Below, one piece after another: positions 17,568-26,026 of a stretch of DNA of 64,000 nt (positions are counted from its first letter, which is position 1; each line of letters starts with the position of its first letter). The position numbers were made by a program, and so were the translations under genes. The notes beneath the pieces are model-generated. The model did no database searches, was not told the origin of the DNA, and saw only the letters and a program-made list of their open reading frames with translations. The DNA comes from Sinorhizobium chiapasense (GTDB lineage: Bacteria; Pseudomonadota; Alphaproteobacteria; Rhizobiales; Rhizobiaceae), in NCBI RefSeq assembly GCF_036488675.1, contig NZ_CP133152.1:992001-1056000 (forward strand), written 5' to 3'.

Positions 17568-18400
17568 TGAGACCGCTTCTCGAAATCGAAAACCTGCGTG
17601 TCACCTTCCCGACGGCACGCGGCGATATCGACGTCGTCCGCGGCGTCTCCTTCACGCTTAGACGCGAGCGCCTCGGCATCGTCGGCGAAAGCGGCTCCGG
17701 CAAATCGATGACCGGCCGTTCGATCCTGAAGCTCGTGCGCGCGCCCGGGCGCGTGACCGCAGACAAGCTCGCCTTCGATGGCATCGATCTTCGCACCCGC
17801 TCGGAAAAGCAGATGCGCTCCATCCGCGGCGCCCGCATCTCGATGGTGATGCAGGACCCGAAATTCTCGCTCAATCCGGTGATGACCATCGGCGAGCAGA
17901 TCGCCGAGGCGCTGCTGACGCACAAACGTCTGCCGCGGCGGGAAGTAAACGACCGCATGCATGCCATGCTCGAATCGGTACGCATCGCCGATCCGGAGCG
18001 GGTTGCGCGGCTTTACCCGCACGAGGTTTCAGGCGGCATGGGGCAGCGGGTGATGATAGCGATGATGCTCATTCCCGAGCCGGACCTGCTCATTGCCGAC
18101 GAGCCGACCTCGGCACTCGACGTCTCGGTCCAGGCACAGGTGCTCGACATCATCGACGAACTCGTTCGGCGCAAGGGTATGGGGCTGATTTTCATCAGCC
18201 ACGACCTCAATCTCGTCTCAAGCTATTGCGACCGGATCCTGGTGATGAACGCCGGCGAAGTGGTGGAAGGGTGCATGGCCGGCGAATTGATGAACGCCAA
18301 GCACCCCTACACACGCGGCCTCATCGCCTCCATTCCGCGTCTCGATGAAACAAGGGACGAGCTGCCCGTGCTCGACCGCAGCGCCTGGGCCAAAGCATGA
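17567..18400 (+). CDS. Peptide ABC transporter ATPase, DppD type
   Basis: ATPase of 277 residues with Walker A GESGSGKS (40-47), a variant signature VSGGMGQRVMIA in place of the usual LSGGxxQR, Walker B LLIADEPTSALD, and a switch-region His in FISHDLNL. The C-terminal Cys-rich oligopeptide extension found in many DppD proteins is mostly missing, so it is shorter than the usual 320-330 residues. It starts with a one-base overlap on the DppC stop. Confidence 0.9.
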   Translation: MRPLLEIENLRVTFPTARGDIDVVRGVSFTLRRERLGIVGESGSGKSMTGRSILKLVRAPGRVTADKLAFDGIDLRTRSEKQMRSIRGARISMVMQDPKFSLNPVMTIGEQIAEALLTHKRLPRREVNDRMHAMLESVRIADPERVARLYPHEVSGGMGQRVMIAMMLIPEPDLLIADEPTSALDVSVQAQVLDIIDELVRRKGMGLIFISHDLNLVSSYCDRILVMNAGEVVEGCMAGELMNAKHPYTRGLIASIPRLDETRDELPVLDRSAWAKA

Positions 18401-19137
18401 CCGCGCTCTCTCTCAAAGACCTCGACATCTCCTACGGCGATACGCAGATCACCCACAAAGTGAGCCTCGACATCGCCGAGGGCGAAAGCTTTGCGCTCGT
18501 CGGCGAAAGCGGCTCGGGCAAGTCCACCGTCCTGAAGGCAATCGCCGGGTTGGCGCCGGATTGGACCGGCGAGATCCGCGTTCTCGGCAAGCCGCGCAGC
18601 CACGGCGTCGACCGCAACTTCTCGCGGATCTGCCAGATGGTGTTCCAGGACCCCTATGGCTCGTTGCATCCGCGCAAGACCGTCGACGCGACGCTTGGCG
18701 AAGCGTTGACGATCCACGGCATCGGCGACCGGAGCGCCCGGGTCGAAGAGGTCATGGCATCTGTCGGCCTCGACCGGAAATTCCGCTTCCGCTTTCCGCA
18801 CCAGCTTTCCGGTGGCCAGCGCCAGCGCGTGGCGATTGCCCGTGCACTGATGCTGAAACCGAAGATCCTGCTGCTCGACGAGCCGACCTCGGCGCTTGAC
18901 GTTTCGGTCCAGGCGGAAATCCTCAACCTGCTCAAGCGACTGCGCCGCGAGCAGAACCTCACCTTCCTGATGGTTACCCACAATCTGCCGGTCGTCTCGT
19001 TTCTCTGCGACCGGCTGGCGGTCATGCGCCAAGGCCGCATCGTCGAAGTGGTCGGCGTCGACGAGTTGAAGCGCGGTGAACTAAAGGAACCCTATTCGCG
19101 CGAACTGATGCAGATCAGCGCCGCACACTCCACCTAG
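18397..19137 (+). CDS. Peptide ABC transporter ATPase, DppF type
   Basis: Second ATPase of 246 residues with Walker A GESGSGKS (36-43), signature LSGGQRQRVAIARAL and Walker B ILLLDEPTSALDVS. It overlaps the DppD stop by four bases. Like its partner it is shorter than typical DppF and lacks the C-terminal extension, so the pair is a compact version. It ends the operon; a dispersed repeat follows. Confidence 0.9.
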   Translation: MTALSLKDLDISYGDTQITHKVSLDIAEGESFALVGESGSGKSTVLKAIAGLAPDWTGEIRVLGKPRSHGVDRNFSRICQMVFQDPYGSLHPRKTVDATLGEALTIHGIGDRSARVEEVMASVGLDRKFRFRFPHQLSGGQRQRVAIARALMLKPKILLLDEPTSALDVSVQAEILNLLKRLRREQNLTFLMVTHNLPVVSFLCDRLAVMRQGRIVEVVGVDELKRGELKEPYSRELMQISAAHST

Positions 19138-19139
19138 AT

Positions 19140-19238
19140 CATTTCATTGTTTCCTTGAACCCGTGAAATGACCTAACTCTTTGAAATTACGCAAATCCGG
19201 ACGAAAAACCGTTACACACTTTTCCTGGAATTGCTCGA
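19140..19238. repeat. Dispersed rhizobial intergenic repeat
   Basis: This gap after the transporter operon contains CTAACTCTTTGAAATTACGC and CACTTTTCCTGGAATTGCTC, sequence I recognise as a recurring intergenic element of Sinorhizobium genomes. A shorter relative of the first part (CTAACCCTTTGAAGCTACGC) lies at about 42169-42188. No open frame is supported in the gap. Confidence 0.5.
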
Positions 19239-19269
19239 ACCCTCCTCACACAAAGCCTCCCAAGGAACT

Positions 19270-19776
19270 ATGATGAATACCGAGCATATCGCCGCCCTGG
19301 CGGAATTTGACGCGACCATTGCCAACGACACCGGCACGGAAGCGCCCTACCGCGCGCTGCAGACGCTCAGCCGAAAGCTGATCGGCGCCAAGCTTTTCAC
19401 GATCATGACGGTGGACATGGCGAACGAGCTGGCGCGCCGCGCCTATACTTCCCATCCCGACGAATATCCGGTCTCCGGCACCAAGCCGATCCACTACGAT
19501 CGCTGGTTCGACACGGTCCACAAGGCGCGCGAGACCTTCGTCGCCAATACAATCGCTGACATTTCCACGGTCTTCGGCGACTACGAGACGATCGCCGCAC
19601 TCGGCTGCGGATCGGTCGTGAACATTCCTGTCGTCGTCGGTGGTGAACTGCTTGGCACGGTCAACTGTCTGGACGTCGAGCATCACTACACGCCGGAAAG
19701 GGTCGCGCTTTCGAAGCTCATCGAGATGCCGGCGAAGCTCGCGTTTCTCGCAGCCGCACGGACCGCGGCGAAGTAA
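19270..19776 (+). CDS. GAF domain-containing protein
   Basis: Stand-alone GAF protein of 167-168 residues starting at one of two tandem ATGs (19270 or 19273). The 19231 start lies inside the repeat-like leader and is rejected. The GAF core is recognisable from about residue 25 to 160, including GCGSVVNIPVVVGGELLGTVNCLD. No output domain is attached, so it may sense a small molecule for a partner or act as a small enzyme of the free-Met-sulfoxide-reductase fold. The three catalytic Cys of that enzyme are not evident, so that function is not claimed. Confidence 0.8.
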   Translation: MMNTEHIAALAEFDATIANDTGTEAPYRALQTLSRKLIGAKLFTIMTVDMANELARRAYTSHPDEYPVSGTKPIHYDRWFDTVHKARETFVANTIADISTVFGDYETIAALGCGSVVNIPVVVGGELLGTVNCLDVEHHYTPERVALSKLIEMPAKLAFLAAARTAAK

Positions 19777-19858
19777 AGCGGGTCCGTCGCGCACCAATCT
19801 CGATCGGGTCGCGGCACGTTTATGACCGCGACGCTTCGCCTTCGTCACGCCCGAGGCG

Positions 19859-20314
19859 TCAGGCGGATTCCGGCGGAATGACGCCCTTGGTGAAGAGGAA
19901 GCAACCGTAGAAACGCGTCTCGCCCGTGGTGATGACACAATAGGCCTTCTTCGCCTCCTCGTAGAAAGCGAAGCGCTCGATGCCGTACATCGGTGCCGGC
20001 TTGCCCTCGGCACGATCGATCTCGGCCTGAACCTCGCGCTGCACCGCCGGGAGCTCCTCGGGTGCTCCCATGACCTCCATGCGCCCGGCCGAAGGTTGCA
20101 GCGGCGTATCGAGCGGCAGGACCGAAAGCACCGCCTTCACGGCGCGCGCGGCCGAGACATTGTCGATGTGCAGCAATTTTCCGAGCGTCGTCTGGCGCGC
20201 GATCGCGTCGGACGGGAAATTGGTGTCCGAGATGACCAGCGTGTCGCCGTGTCCCATCGAGCGCAGCGCGTGCAGCACGTCGGCGTTGAGAGCCGGGTCG
20301 ATATTCTTGAGCAT
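19859..20314 (-). CDS. fucU: RbsD/FucU family sugar mutarotase
   Basis: Cytoplasmic mutarotase of 151 residues that interconverts anomers or ring forms of a free sugar. The family start LKNIDPALNADVLHALRSMGHGD is intact, including the conserved His in GHGD, and the tail contains the conserved Tyr/Cys pattern GETRFYGCFLF. I use ATG 20314; the earlier in-frame ATG at 20335 lies in the hairpin upstream. It is the last gene in the same direction as the aldehyde dehydrogenase, deoC and deoR, 235 bases after the dehydrogenase. Fucose is the family's model substrate; ribose or deoxyribose would fit the context better. Confidence 0.85.
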   Translation of the reverse strand: MLKNIDPALNADVLHALRSMGHGDTLVISDTNFPSDAIARQTTLGKLLHIDNVSAARAVKAVLSVLPLDTPLQPSAGRMEVMGAPEELPAVQREVQAEIDRAEGKPAPMYGIERFAFYEEAKKAYCVITTGETRFYGCFLFTKGVIPPESA

Positions 20315-20333
20315 TCCTGTCCTCCTCCCCTGC

Positions 20334-20369
20334 ATGATTCCTTAGATCGGAACCGATTTAAGGAATCAT
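20334..20369. repeat. Near-perfect 36-base hairpin upstream of fucU
   Basis: ATGATTCCTTA and TAAGGAATCAT form outer arms, with inner arms ATCGG-AA-CCGAT, giving an almost continuous stem. It lies directly upstream of the fucU ATG in the gap after the aldehyde dehydrogenase gene. The form matches dispersed rhizobial palindromes; on the transcript it could also stabilise the upstream mRNA or separate expression of fucU. Confidence 0.65.
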
Positions 20370-20387
20370 GTAGCAATTCATAGGGCT

Positions 20388-20421
20388 GCAGCGGCGGTCT
20401 GATAAGACGCGCGGCACTGTG
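20388..20421. repeat. Degenerate copy of the TCTGATAAGACGC palindrome
   Basis: GTCTGATAAGACGCGCGGC repeats the core of the element at 10220-10268 with imperfect outer arms. It sits in the same 235-base gap as the 20334-20369 hairpin, so two unrelated palindromes occupy this spacer. Confidence 0.5.
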
Positions 20422-20549
20422 ACCACCGCCGGCAAACGTCCGGCGCCGCGCGGTCGCATCAGGCCGTTTCCAGCGCCGGTCGTCAACAGGTCGTTCTGAT
20501 TTCCCCCCGCTCTTCTGGTCGTCTCCCCCGCCGGAAGAATGCGTGATCC

Positions 20550-22934
20550 CTACTCGCCGTAGGGGATCCAGATGTTTTTGACGTCGACGGCACGGCGCAG
20601 GAAGGCCGGGCCTTCGGCAGCCGTCCGGTCCATCCAGTCGATGGCCTTTCCGTAGTCGACGAACGTGCGCTTCAGGTTGCCGACGGAAAGCCTCTCGACC
20701 AGTTTCGAGAGCTCCGGCGAGCCGAAGGCCCAGAGCGCATCGACATCGTTGTGGGCGGCCAGCGTCTTGGCGAGCTCTACGGCCGATCCGGTGACGATAT
20801 TGATAACGCCGGCCGGCACATCCGATGTTTCGAGCACGGAATAGAAATCCGTTGCCGCCAGCGGATGCTGCTCGCTCGGAACGGCTATCACGCGGTTGCC
20901 GACGGCGATCAACGGCGCGACGAGGCTGATGAGGCCGAGCAGCGGGGCCTCGGGCGGGCAGATCGCGCCGACGACGCCCTGCGGCTCCGGCATCGCCAGC
21001 GCGACGCCGCGCAGCGGCGGCTGGTGCACGACGCCCTCGTACTTGTCGGCCCAAGCGCCATAGGTGAAGAGACGCGCGATCGAGGCATCGACCTCGGCCC
21101 TGGCACCGGCGGCCGAGGCGCCGGTCATCGCGCCAATGCGATCGGCAAATTCCGCCGCACGGCTGCTCAGGTTTTCTGCAATGTAATAGAGGATCTGCGC
21201 GCGGTTATGTGTCGTTGCCGAAGACCAGGCTGATGCGGCCTGCGCCGCGACGACGGCGTTGCGGATATCCTTGCGGTTGCCTTCGCCGACCTCGCCGATC
21301 ACCTTGCCTTTGGCGGAGAGCACCGGTCGCGAATAGTTTCCATCCGGCCGCGCCTGCTTACCGCCGATGAAGAGTTTGGCGGTGCGGTCGAGCGCCGGCA
21401 TGGCGAAGTCGCCTGCCGCCTGTTTAAAGGCGGGTTCGGCTGGAGCAGCACGGAGCTTGCGCCCGACCCACGCCTTCGGCTTCAGATATTCATAGCATCC
21501 CTCGCGCCCGCCCTCACGGCCGAAGCCTGACTCGCGCTTGCCGCCGAAGCCGGCCGCCGCATCGAAGAGATTGGTGGCATTAACCCAGACGACACCGGCC
21601 GCGAGCTTCGCGGCCACGTGCAAGGCGAGCCCGATGGTTTCACTCCAGACGCTGGCGGCAAGGCCGTAGCGCGTATGATTGGCGAGCTGGATCGCCTCTT
21701 CCGGCGTGCGGAAAGTCATCGAAACGGCCACCGGTCCGAAGATTTCCTCCGTGGCGACGATCGATGTCGGCTGGACATTGGTGAGCAGCGTCGGCGGATA
21801 GAAACTGCCGCCCCTCGGGAGTTCGATCTTCGGCTGATGCAGGAACGCGCCCTCGGTAACGCCCTGGGTGACGAGACTTTCGATCCGCTGCAGCTGCACC
21901 GGCGCGACGATTGCCGCCATGTCGATCGCCTTGTCCAGCGGATGACCGACGCGCAGGGTTCCCATGCGCCGCTTCAGCCGCTCATAAAACAGCGGCGCAA
22001 TGCCCTCCTGGACGAGAAGGCGCGAACCGGCACAGCAGACCTGGCCTTGGTTGAACCAGATGGCATCGACCACGCCCTCGACCGCGCCGTCGATATCGGC
22101 ATCGTCGAAGATGATGAAGGGCGATTTGCCGCCAAGCTCGAGCGTCAGCGACTTGCCGGTTCCGGCGGTCTTCTCACGGATGAGGCGCCCGACCTCGGTC
22201 GAACCGGTGAAGGCGATCTTGTCGATATCTTCGTGCTCGACAATCAGCGCGCCGGTTTCGCCCTCGCCCGTCACCACATTGAGGACGCCCGGCGGCAGCC
22301 CGGCTGCTGCGGCGAGTTCGGCGAAGAGCAGCGCCGTCAGCGGCGTGAATTCGGCCGGCTTCAAGATGACGGTGTTGCCGAGCGCCAATGCCGGCGCGAC
22401 CTTCCAGGCAAGCATCAGGAAGGGGAAGTTCCACGGGATGACCTGGCCGACGACGCCGACCGGCACCTGATCGGCAAACTCGGACTCCTGCAGCTGCGCC
22501 CAGCCGGCATGATGGTAGAAGTGACGGGCGGCCAGCGGGATATCGATGTCGCGTGTCTCGCGGATCGGCTTGCCGTTGTCGATCGCCTCGACCACTGCGA
22601 TGAGACGCGCGTGGCGCTGGATCATTCGCGCCAGCGCATAGAGATGACGCGCGCGGGCATGGCCGGGTAGCTTCGCCCAGGCGCCCTGCGCCCTGCGGGC
22701 GGCGGCAACGGCGCCGTTGACGTCCTCGCGTCCGCCGAGTGCAATCTTGGCGAGCAACGCGCCGGTCGCCGGCTCGTAGGTATCGAACGTCTTTCCAGAC
22801 GCCGAAGCGACGAAGGCGCCGTTGATAAAGTGGCCGAACTCGCCCTTGTGGCGCGCAAGCCACTGGCGTGCTTCCGTATCGGCCTCGGGTGCGGGACCAT
22901 AGGACATTTCGTCAAAATACCTGGCAACGCTCAT
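20550..22934 (-). CDS. Aldehyde dehydrogenase with a second, truncated ALDH domain
   Basis: Protein of 794 residues, about 1.6 times a normal ALDH. Residues 1-480 form a complete NAD(P)-dependent aldehyde dehydrogenase, with catalytic Glu in LELGGKSP and catalytic Cys in NQGQVCCAGSR. Residues about 510-794 repeat the ALDH N-terminal part (PQGVVGAICPPEAPLLGL, VPAGVINIVTG) but end before a catalytic Cys, and the Glu block is changed to FVDYGKAIDW. The second domain is therefore probably structural or for oligomerisation. It follows deoC by five bases, so it should oxidise the acetaldehyde released by DeoC to acetate. Confidence 0.9.
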   Translation of the reverse strand: MSVARYFDEMSYGPAPEADTEARQWLARHKGEFGHFINGAFVASASGKTFDTYEPATGALLAKIALGGREDVNGAVAAARRAQGAWAKLPGHARARHLYALARMIQRHARLIAVVEAIDNGKPIRETRDIDIPLAARHFYHHAGWAQLQESEFADQVPVGVVGQVIPWNFPFLMLAWKVAPALALGNTVILKPAEFTPLTALLFAELAAAAGLPPGVLNVVTGEGETGALIVEHEDIDKIAFTGSTEVGRLIREKTAGTGKSLTLELGGKSPFIIFDDADIDGAVEGVVDAIWFNQGQVCCAGSRLLVQEGIAPLFYERLKRRMGTLRVGHPLDKAIDMAAIVAPVQLQRIESLVTQGVTEGAFLHQPKIELPRGGSFYPPTLLTNVQPTSIVATEEIFGPVAVSMTFRTPEEAIQLANHTRYGLAASVWSETIGLALHVAAKLAAGVVWVNATNLFDAAAGFGGKRESGFGREGGREGCYEYLKPKAWVGRKLRAAPAEPAFKQAAGDFAMPALDRTAKLFIGGKQARPDGNYSRPVLSAKGKVIGEVGEGNRKDIRNAVVAAQAASAWSSATTHNRAQILYYIAENLSSRAAEFADRIGAMTGASAAGARAEVDASIARLFTYGAWADKYEGVVHQPPLRGVALAMPEPQGVVGAICPPEAPLLGLISLVAPLIAVGNRVIAVPSEQHPLAATDFYSVLETSDVPAGVINIVTGSAVELAKTLAAHNDVDALWAFGSPELSKLVERLSVGNLKRTFVDYGKAIDWMDRTAAEGPAFLRRAVDVKNIWIPYGE

Positions 22935-22939
22935 CGGAA

Positions 22940-23953
22940 TTATCCTATCGGGTGTCTGTTAAGGGCCGAGTAGGCGCCGCTGACGTGATGTTCCAGCTGG
23001 CGCTCGATGTCGGCAAGCAGGCTCGATGCCCCGACGCGGAAGAGATCCGGCTCCAGCCACTCACGCCCTAGTTCGTCCTTCATAAGGAACTGGTAGTTCA
23101 GCACGTCTTTTGCCGCCGAAATGCCGCCGGCCGGCTTGTAGCCGACCTTGAGTCCGGTGCGCTCCTGATAGGCCCGGATCATCCTGAGCATGACGAGCGT
23201 CACGAGCAGCGTCGCGTTGACGCCTTCCTTGCCGGTCGAGGTCTTGATGAAGTCGGCGCCGGCCATCATGCAGACGAGCGATGCGCGGGCCACGTTGCGC
23301 AGCGTCTTGAGATCGCCGGTCGCGAGGATCGCCTTGACATGGGCGTCGCCGCATGCCGCACGGAAATCGCGCATCTCGTCATAGAGCGCCTGCCAATTGC
23401 CGGTCAGCACATGCTCGCGCGTGATGACGATATCGATCTCGCGCGCGCCATCGGCGACCGAGGCCTCGATTTCCTTCAGCTTCACGTCGTGCGGCACAAG
23501 ACCCGCCGGAAAGCCGGTGGAGACCGCGGCAACCGGGACGCCGGAACCCTCGAGCGCCTCGACGGCGGTCGAAACGAAACGATGGTAGACGCAGACGGCG
23601 CCAGTCGTGATGCCGCGATCGCCCATGCCGAGCGCCGCGAGAATGTCCTGGCGCACGGGCTGGCGCGCCTTGGCGCACAGCCGTTTGACACGCTCGGTCG
23701 TGTCGTCGCCATTGAGCGTAGTGAGATCGATGCAGGTCACGGCCTTCAGCAGCCAGGCGGCCTGGGCGTCCTTCTTGACGGTGCGCCGCCCCGGCAGCGT
23801 CGCAACGCGCCGCTCCGCCGCCGACAGATTGACGCGCTGATCGACCACCCAGGAAAGGTCGAGCTCGACGCCATCGTTGCGCGGCCAATTGTGACCGACG
23901 CCGGCGGTCTCAGCAGGTCTCGCCGCCGTGCTCTTCACAGCAAGGTCTTCCAA
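22940..23953 (-). CDS. deoC: Deoxyribose-phosphate aldolase
   Basis: Class I aldolase of 337 residues that splits 2-deoxyribose-5-phosphate into acetaldehyde and glyceraldehyde-3-phosphate. The Schiff-base Lys is in DFIKTSTGKEGVNATL, and the second active-site Lys lies in VGYKPAGGIS. The N-terminal 70 residues are an extension of the long DeoC type. The start codon is TTG at 23953, supported by AGGAG seven bases upstream; a GTG five codons in is the alternative. It is cotranscribed with the aldehyde dehydrogenase and lies downstream of a DeoR-family gene in the same orientation. Confidence 0.93.
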   Translation of the reverse strand: MEDLAVKSTAARPAETAGVGHNWPRNDGVELDLSWVVDQRVNLSAAERRVATLPGRRTVKKDAQAAWLLKAVTCIDLTTLNGDDTTERVKRLCAKARQPVRQDILAALGMGDRGITTGAVCVYHRFVSTAVEALEGSGVPVAAVSTGFPAGLVPHDVKLKEIEASVADGAREIDIVITREHVLTGNWQALYDEMRDFRAACGDAHVKAILATGDLKTLRNVARASLVCMMAGADFIKTSTGKEGVNATLLVTLVMLRMIRAYQERTGLKVGYKPAGGISAAKDVLNYQFLMKDELGREWLEPDLFRVGASSLLADIERQLEHHVSGAYSALNRHPIG

Positions 23954-24106
23954 ACGACTACTCCTCGTATCGCCGATGTCGCCCTTGGGCGCGCATCTTC
24001 GCAGCTTTTGTCCGCCTTGGCGACATTGTTATCTTTCTATCTATTTATGTTAAAATTCCACCAAACGGCCCATCTGTCAAGCAAAGAGCCGCGTCCGCGA
24101 AACGCC

Positions 24107-24832
24107 CTATGCGACCGCCGTCTCGCCGTCTTCCGTGATAATCGCCCGAAAGGCGCCCGTGGGCGCGAAAAAGGCCGGCTTCAGCTTGCCGATCTTGCTG
24201 CGATCGACAACAAGGTAATTTTCCCGGGCGAGCGAGATCACCTTCTGTTTGATCGGCACCTCATGGAAATGAACGCAGGTCGCTCCCCGCTGTTGGTCGA
24301 TCCCGGCGGCCGAGAGAAACGCGACATTGATGCCAAGCCGATCAAGCGTCTCCAGGCCGGAATCGCCTGAGAAGGATGCCGACGACGGATGATAAAGACC
24401 ACCCAGCATGACGATCCGCACATTGGGTTTCCGGGTCAGGCGGTCGGCCGCGTTCAAAGAATAACAGACTGCGGTTATTGAATAATTTTCCGGAATGAGG
24501 TCGACGAGATATTCAAGCGTCGTGCCGCAGTCGATGAAGATCGTCTCGTCGGGAAGAATGTATCGTGCAGCATGGGCGCAGGCCTCACGCTTGGCGGCCG
24601 CATGACTGTCGGCCGCGCGCGCGAGTTCATAGGGAACGTCGCTTTCGATATCGGCCGCGGGAACGATGTGACCCCCGAGATAGCCGAAAAGCCCGGGATT
24701 GTCGGCAATGTCGCGACGTACCGTCATTTCCGACACGCCAAGCAAAACGGCAGCCTCTTTCAGATGCAGCACGCGCCGCGCCGAAAGCGCGTCGGTCAAG
24801 GTCGTGATACGCGTCGACTTGCGGTTGGCCAT
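24107..24832 (-). CDS. DeoR-family transcriptional regulator
   Basis: Repressor of 241 residues with an N-terminal DeoR helix-turn-helix (LKEAAVLLGVSEMTVRRDI, about 22-40) and a C-terminal sugar-phosphate sensor domain of the isomerase fold (DETIFIDCGTTLEYLVDLIP, later VAFLSAAGID). ATG 24832 gives the normal length; the frame extends to 24883 without support. It precedes deoC on the same strand across a 153-base AT-rich gap (23954-24106), where its operator probably lies. A deoxyribose phosphate is the expected inducer. Confidence 0.9.
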   Translation of the reverse strand: MANRKSTRITTLTDALSARRVLHLKEAAVLLGVSEMTVRRDIADNPGLFGYLGGHIVPAADIESDVPYELARAADSHAAAKREACAHAARYILPDETIFIDCGTTLEYLVDLIPENYSITAVCYSLNAADRLTRKPNVRIVMLGGLYHPSSASFSGDSGLETLDRLGINVAFLSAAGIDQQRGATCVHFHEVPIKQKVISLARENYLVVDRSKIGKLKPAFFAPTGAFRAIITEDGETAVA

Positions 24833-24954
24833 CGGTCTCGGTTTCCGCGATCCACAATGCGAGCGAGAGCCCGCACAGCACAATATTTGTGAGAATTATC
24901 ACAGAAATTATCCCGCGGGCAAGCGGCCTCAAACCGGCCACTTGAACGTGGATC

Positions 24955-25007
24955 CTAGAGCATCCCGCTTTCAAGCGGAATCACTGAAAGCGGATAAGAT
25001 GCTCTAG
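24955..25007. repeat. CTAGAGCATC palindrome
   Basis: CTAGAGCATC at the left end is the exact inverse complement of GATGCTCTAG at the right end, enclosing a second small inverted repeat (CCGCTTTC/GAAAGCGG). Its first 17 bases recur identically at 40119-40135. It belongs to the common rhizobial CTAGAGC intergenic repeats. Confidence 0.75.
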
Positions 25008-25017
25008 AATCAAAGTG

Positions 25018-25061
25018 CTAGAGCGTCCTTTGTGCGTTCACTTGAACGCACGGCGCTCTAG
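25018..25061. repeat. CTAGAGCG palindrome overlapping the gntR stop codon
   Basis: CTAGAGCG...CGCTCTAG arms enclose a second inverted repeat (TGCGTTCA/TGAACGCA). It is the tandem neighbour of the 24955 element. Its right end supplies the TAG stop of the leftward GntR gene at 25058-25060. Confidence 0.75.
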
Positions 25062-25765
25062 AGACGCAGAACGTCTTTCAGATCACCGCTTTGCTTCGCT
25101 TGGAGATCGAGGTCGGCCTCAATATGGTTGATATGATCGAGCATCAGCCTGCAGGCAGCCTCGATATCGCCGCTCTCCAACGCGTCGATAATCTGCTGAT
25201 GCTCGGCGTGGCCGCAGCTTGAGACCACGGACTGGCCGTAAAGCGCAATCACCAGCGAGGACCGTGCAATGAGTTCGTCCATGAAACGCTGGAGAATGGC
25301 ATTTCCGGTGATCGCCGCGAGCGCCAGGTGGAAGTCGCCGGAGGCCTTGATCTCGGCACGACGCGCCGACTGGCCGCGCTCGCTTGTCAACCGCTCCTCT
25401 TCGGCAAGCAGCGCACGCAGCTCCTTGATCTGCCGCTTCCCTAGGTGACGGGTCGCTTCGCGCAAGATGCCCGGCTCGATAAGCCGGCGAGTCGCAAAAA
25501 TCTGCTGCGCCTCGGCAATCGAAGGATAGGCGACAAAGGCGCCCCGATTTTTTTCGACCGTGACAAGCCCTTCGTAAGAGAGCGCCTGGAGTGCGGCTCG
25601 AACGACGGTGCGACTGACATTGAAAAGGCCGCCAACATCGTTTTCGGAAAGCTTGGTGCCGGGCGCGAGACGCCGCTCGACGATCGCCTCACGGATCGAG
25701 TCGCGGATATGGGAAGCACCGATTTCGACGGCGTTTTCGGAGGTGGCGAGGTTTGATGAGGTCAT
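25058..25765 (-). CDS. GntR-family regulator (FCD domain)
   Basis: FadR-subfamily regulator of 235 residues: winged helix-turn-helix at about 15-80 (LSENDVGGLFNVSRTVVRAALQALSYEGLV) and an all-helical FCD ligand domain at about 90-215 with metal-binding His residues (DFHLALAAI, SCGHAEHQQIIDALESGD). It is divergent from the ABC transporter operon at 26027-31194, with a 261-base gap, and is its likely regulator, responding to an organic acid or amino-acid-like ligand. The last codon and stop run into a repeat element. Confidence 0.9.
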   Translation of the reverse strand: MTSSNLATSENAVEIGASHIRDSIREAIVERRLAPGTKLSENDVGGLFNVSRTVVRAALQALSYEGLVTVEKNRGAFVAYPSIAEAQQIFATRRLIEPGILREATRHLGKRQIKELRALLAEEERLTSERGQSARRAEIKASGDFHLALAAITGNAILQRFMDELIARSSLVIALYGQSVVSSCGHAEHQQIIDALESGDIEAACRLMLDHINHIEADLDLQAKQSGDLKDVLRL

Positions 25766-26026
25766 GAGGCTGGCGATCCGGACATGCCGACACTCTAGCG
25801 TGACGGAGGCGGGAAGTTAACAGCCATTCGCACGCAATTATTTGCGATATTGTATACGATTGCCTTAGTTATTGGCGACAAACGCCTATAAAATGTGCAC
25901 TTGGTCAGTGGCGACCCGTACCGCTTCGCTGCGGCGGGTAATTATCTCCTACAGATCATGCCCTTATAGCCTGGCGAGCGAACTGGCACGCTTGATGCTT
26001 CTCTGCTTTCGCAAGGAGAATACGCC

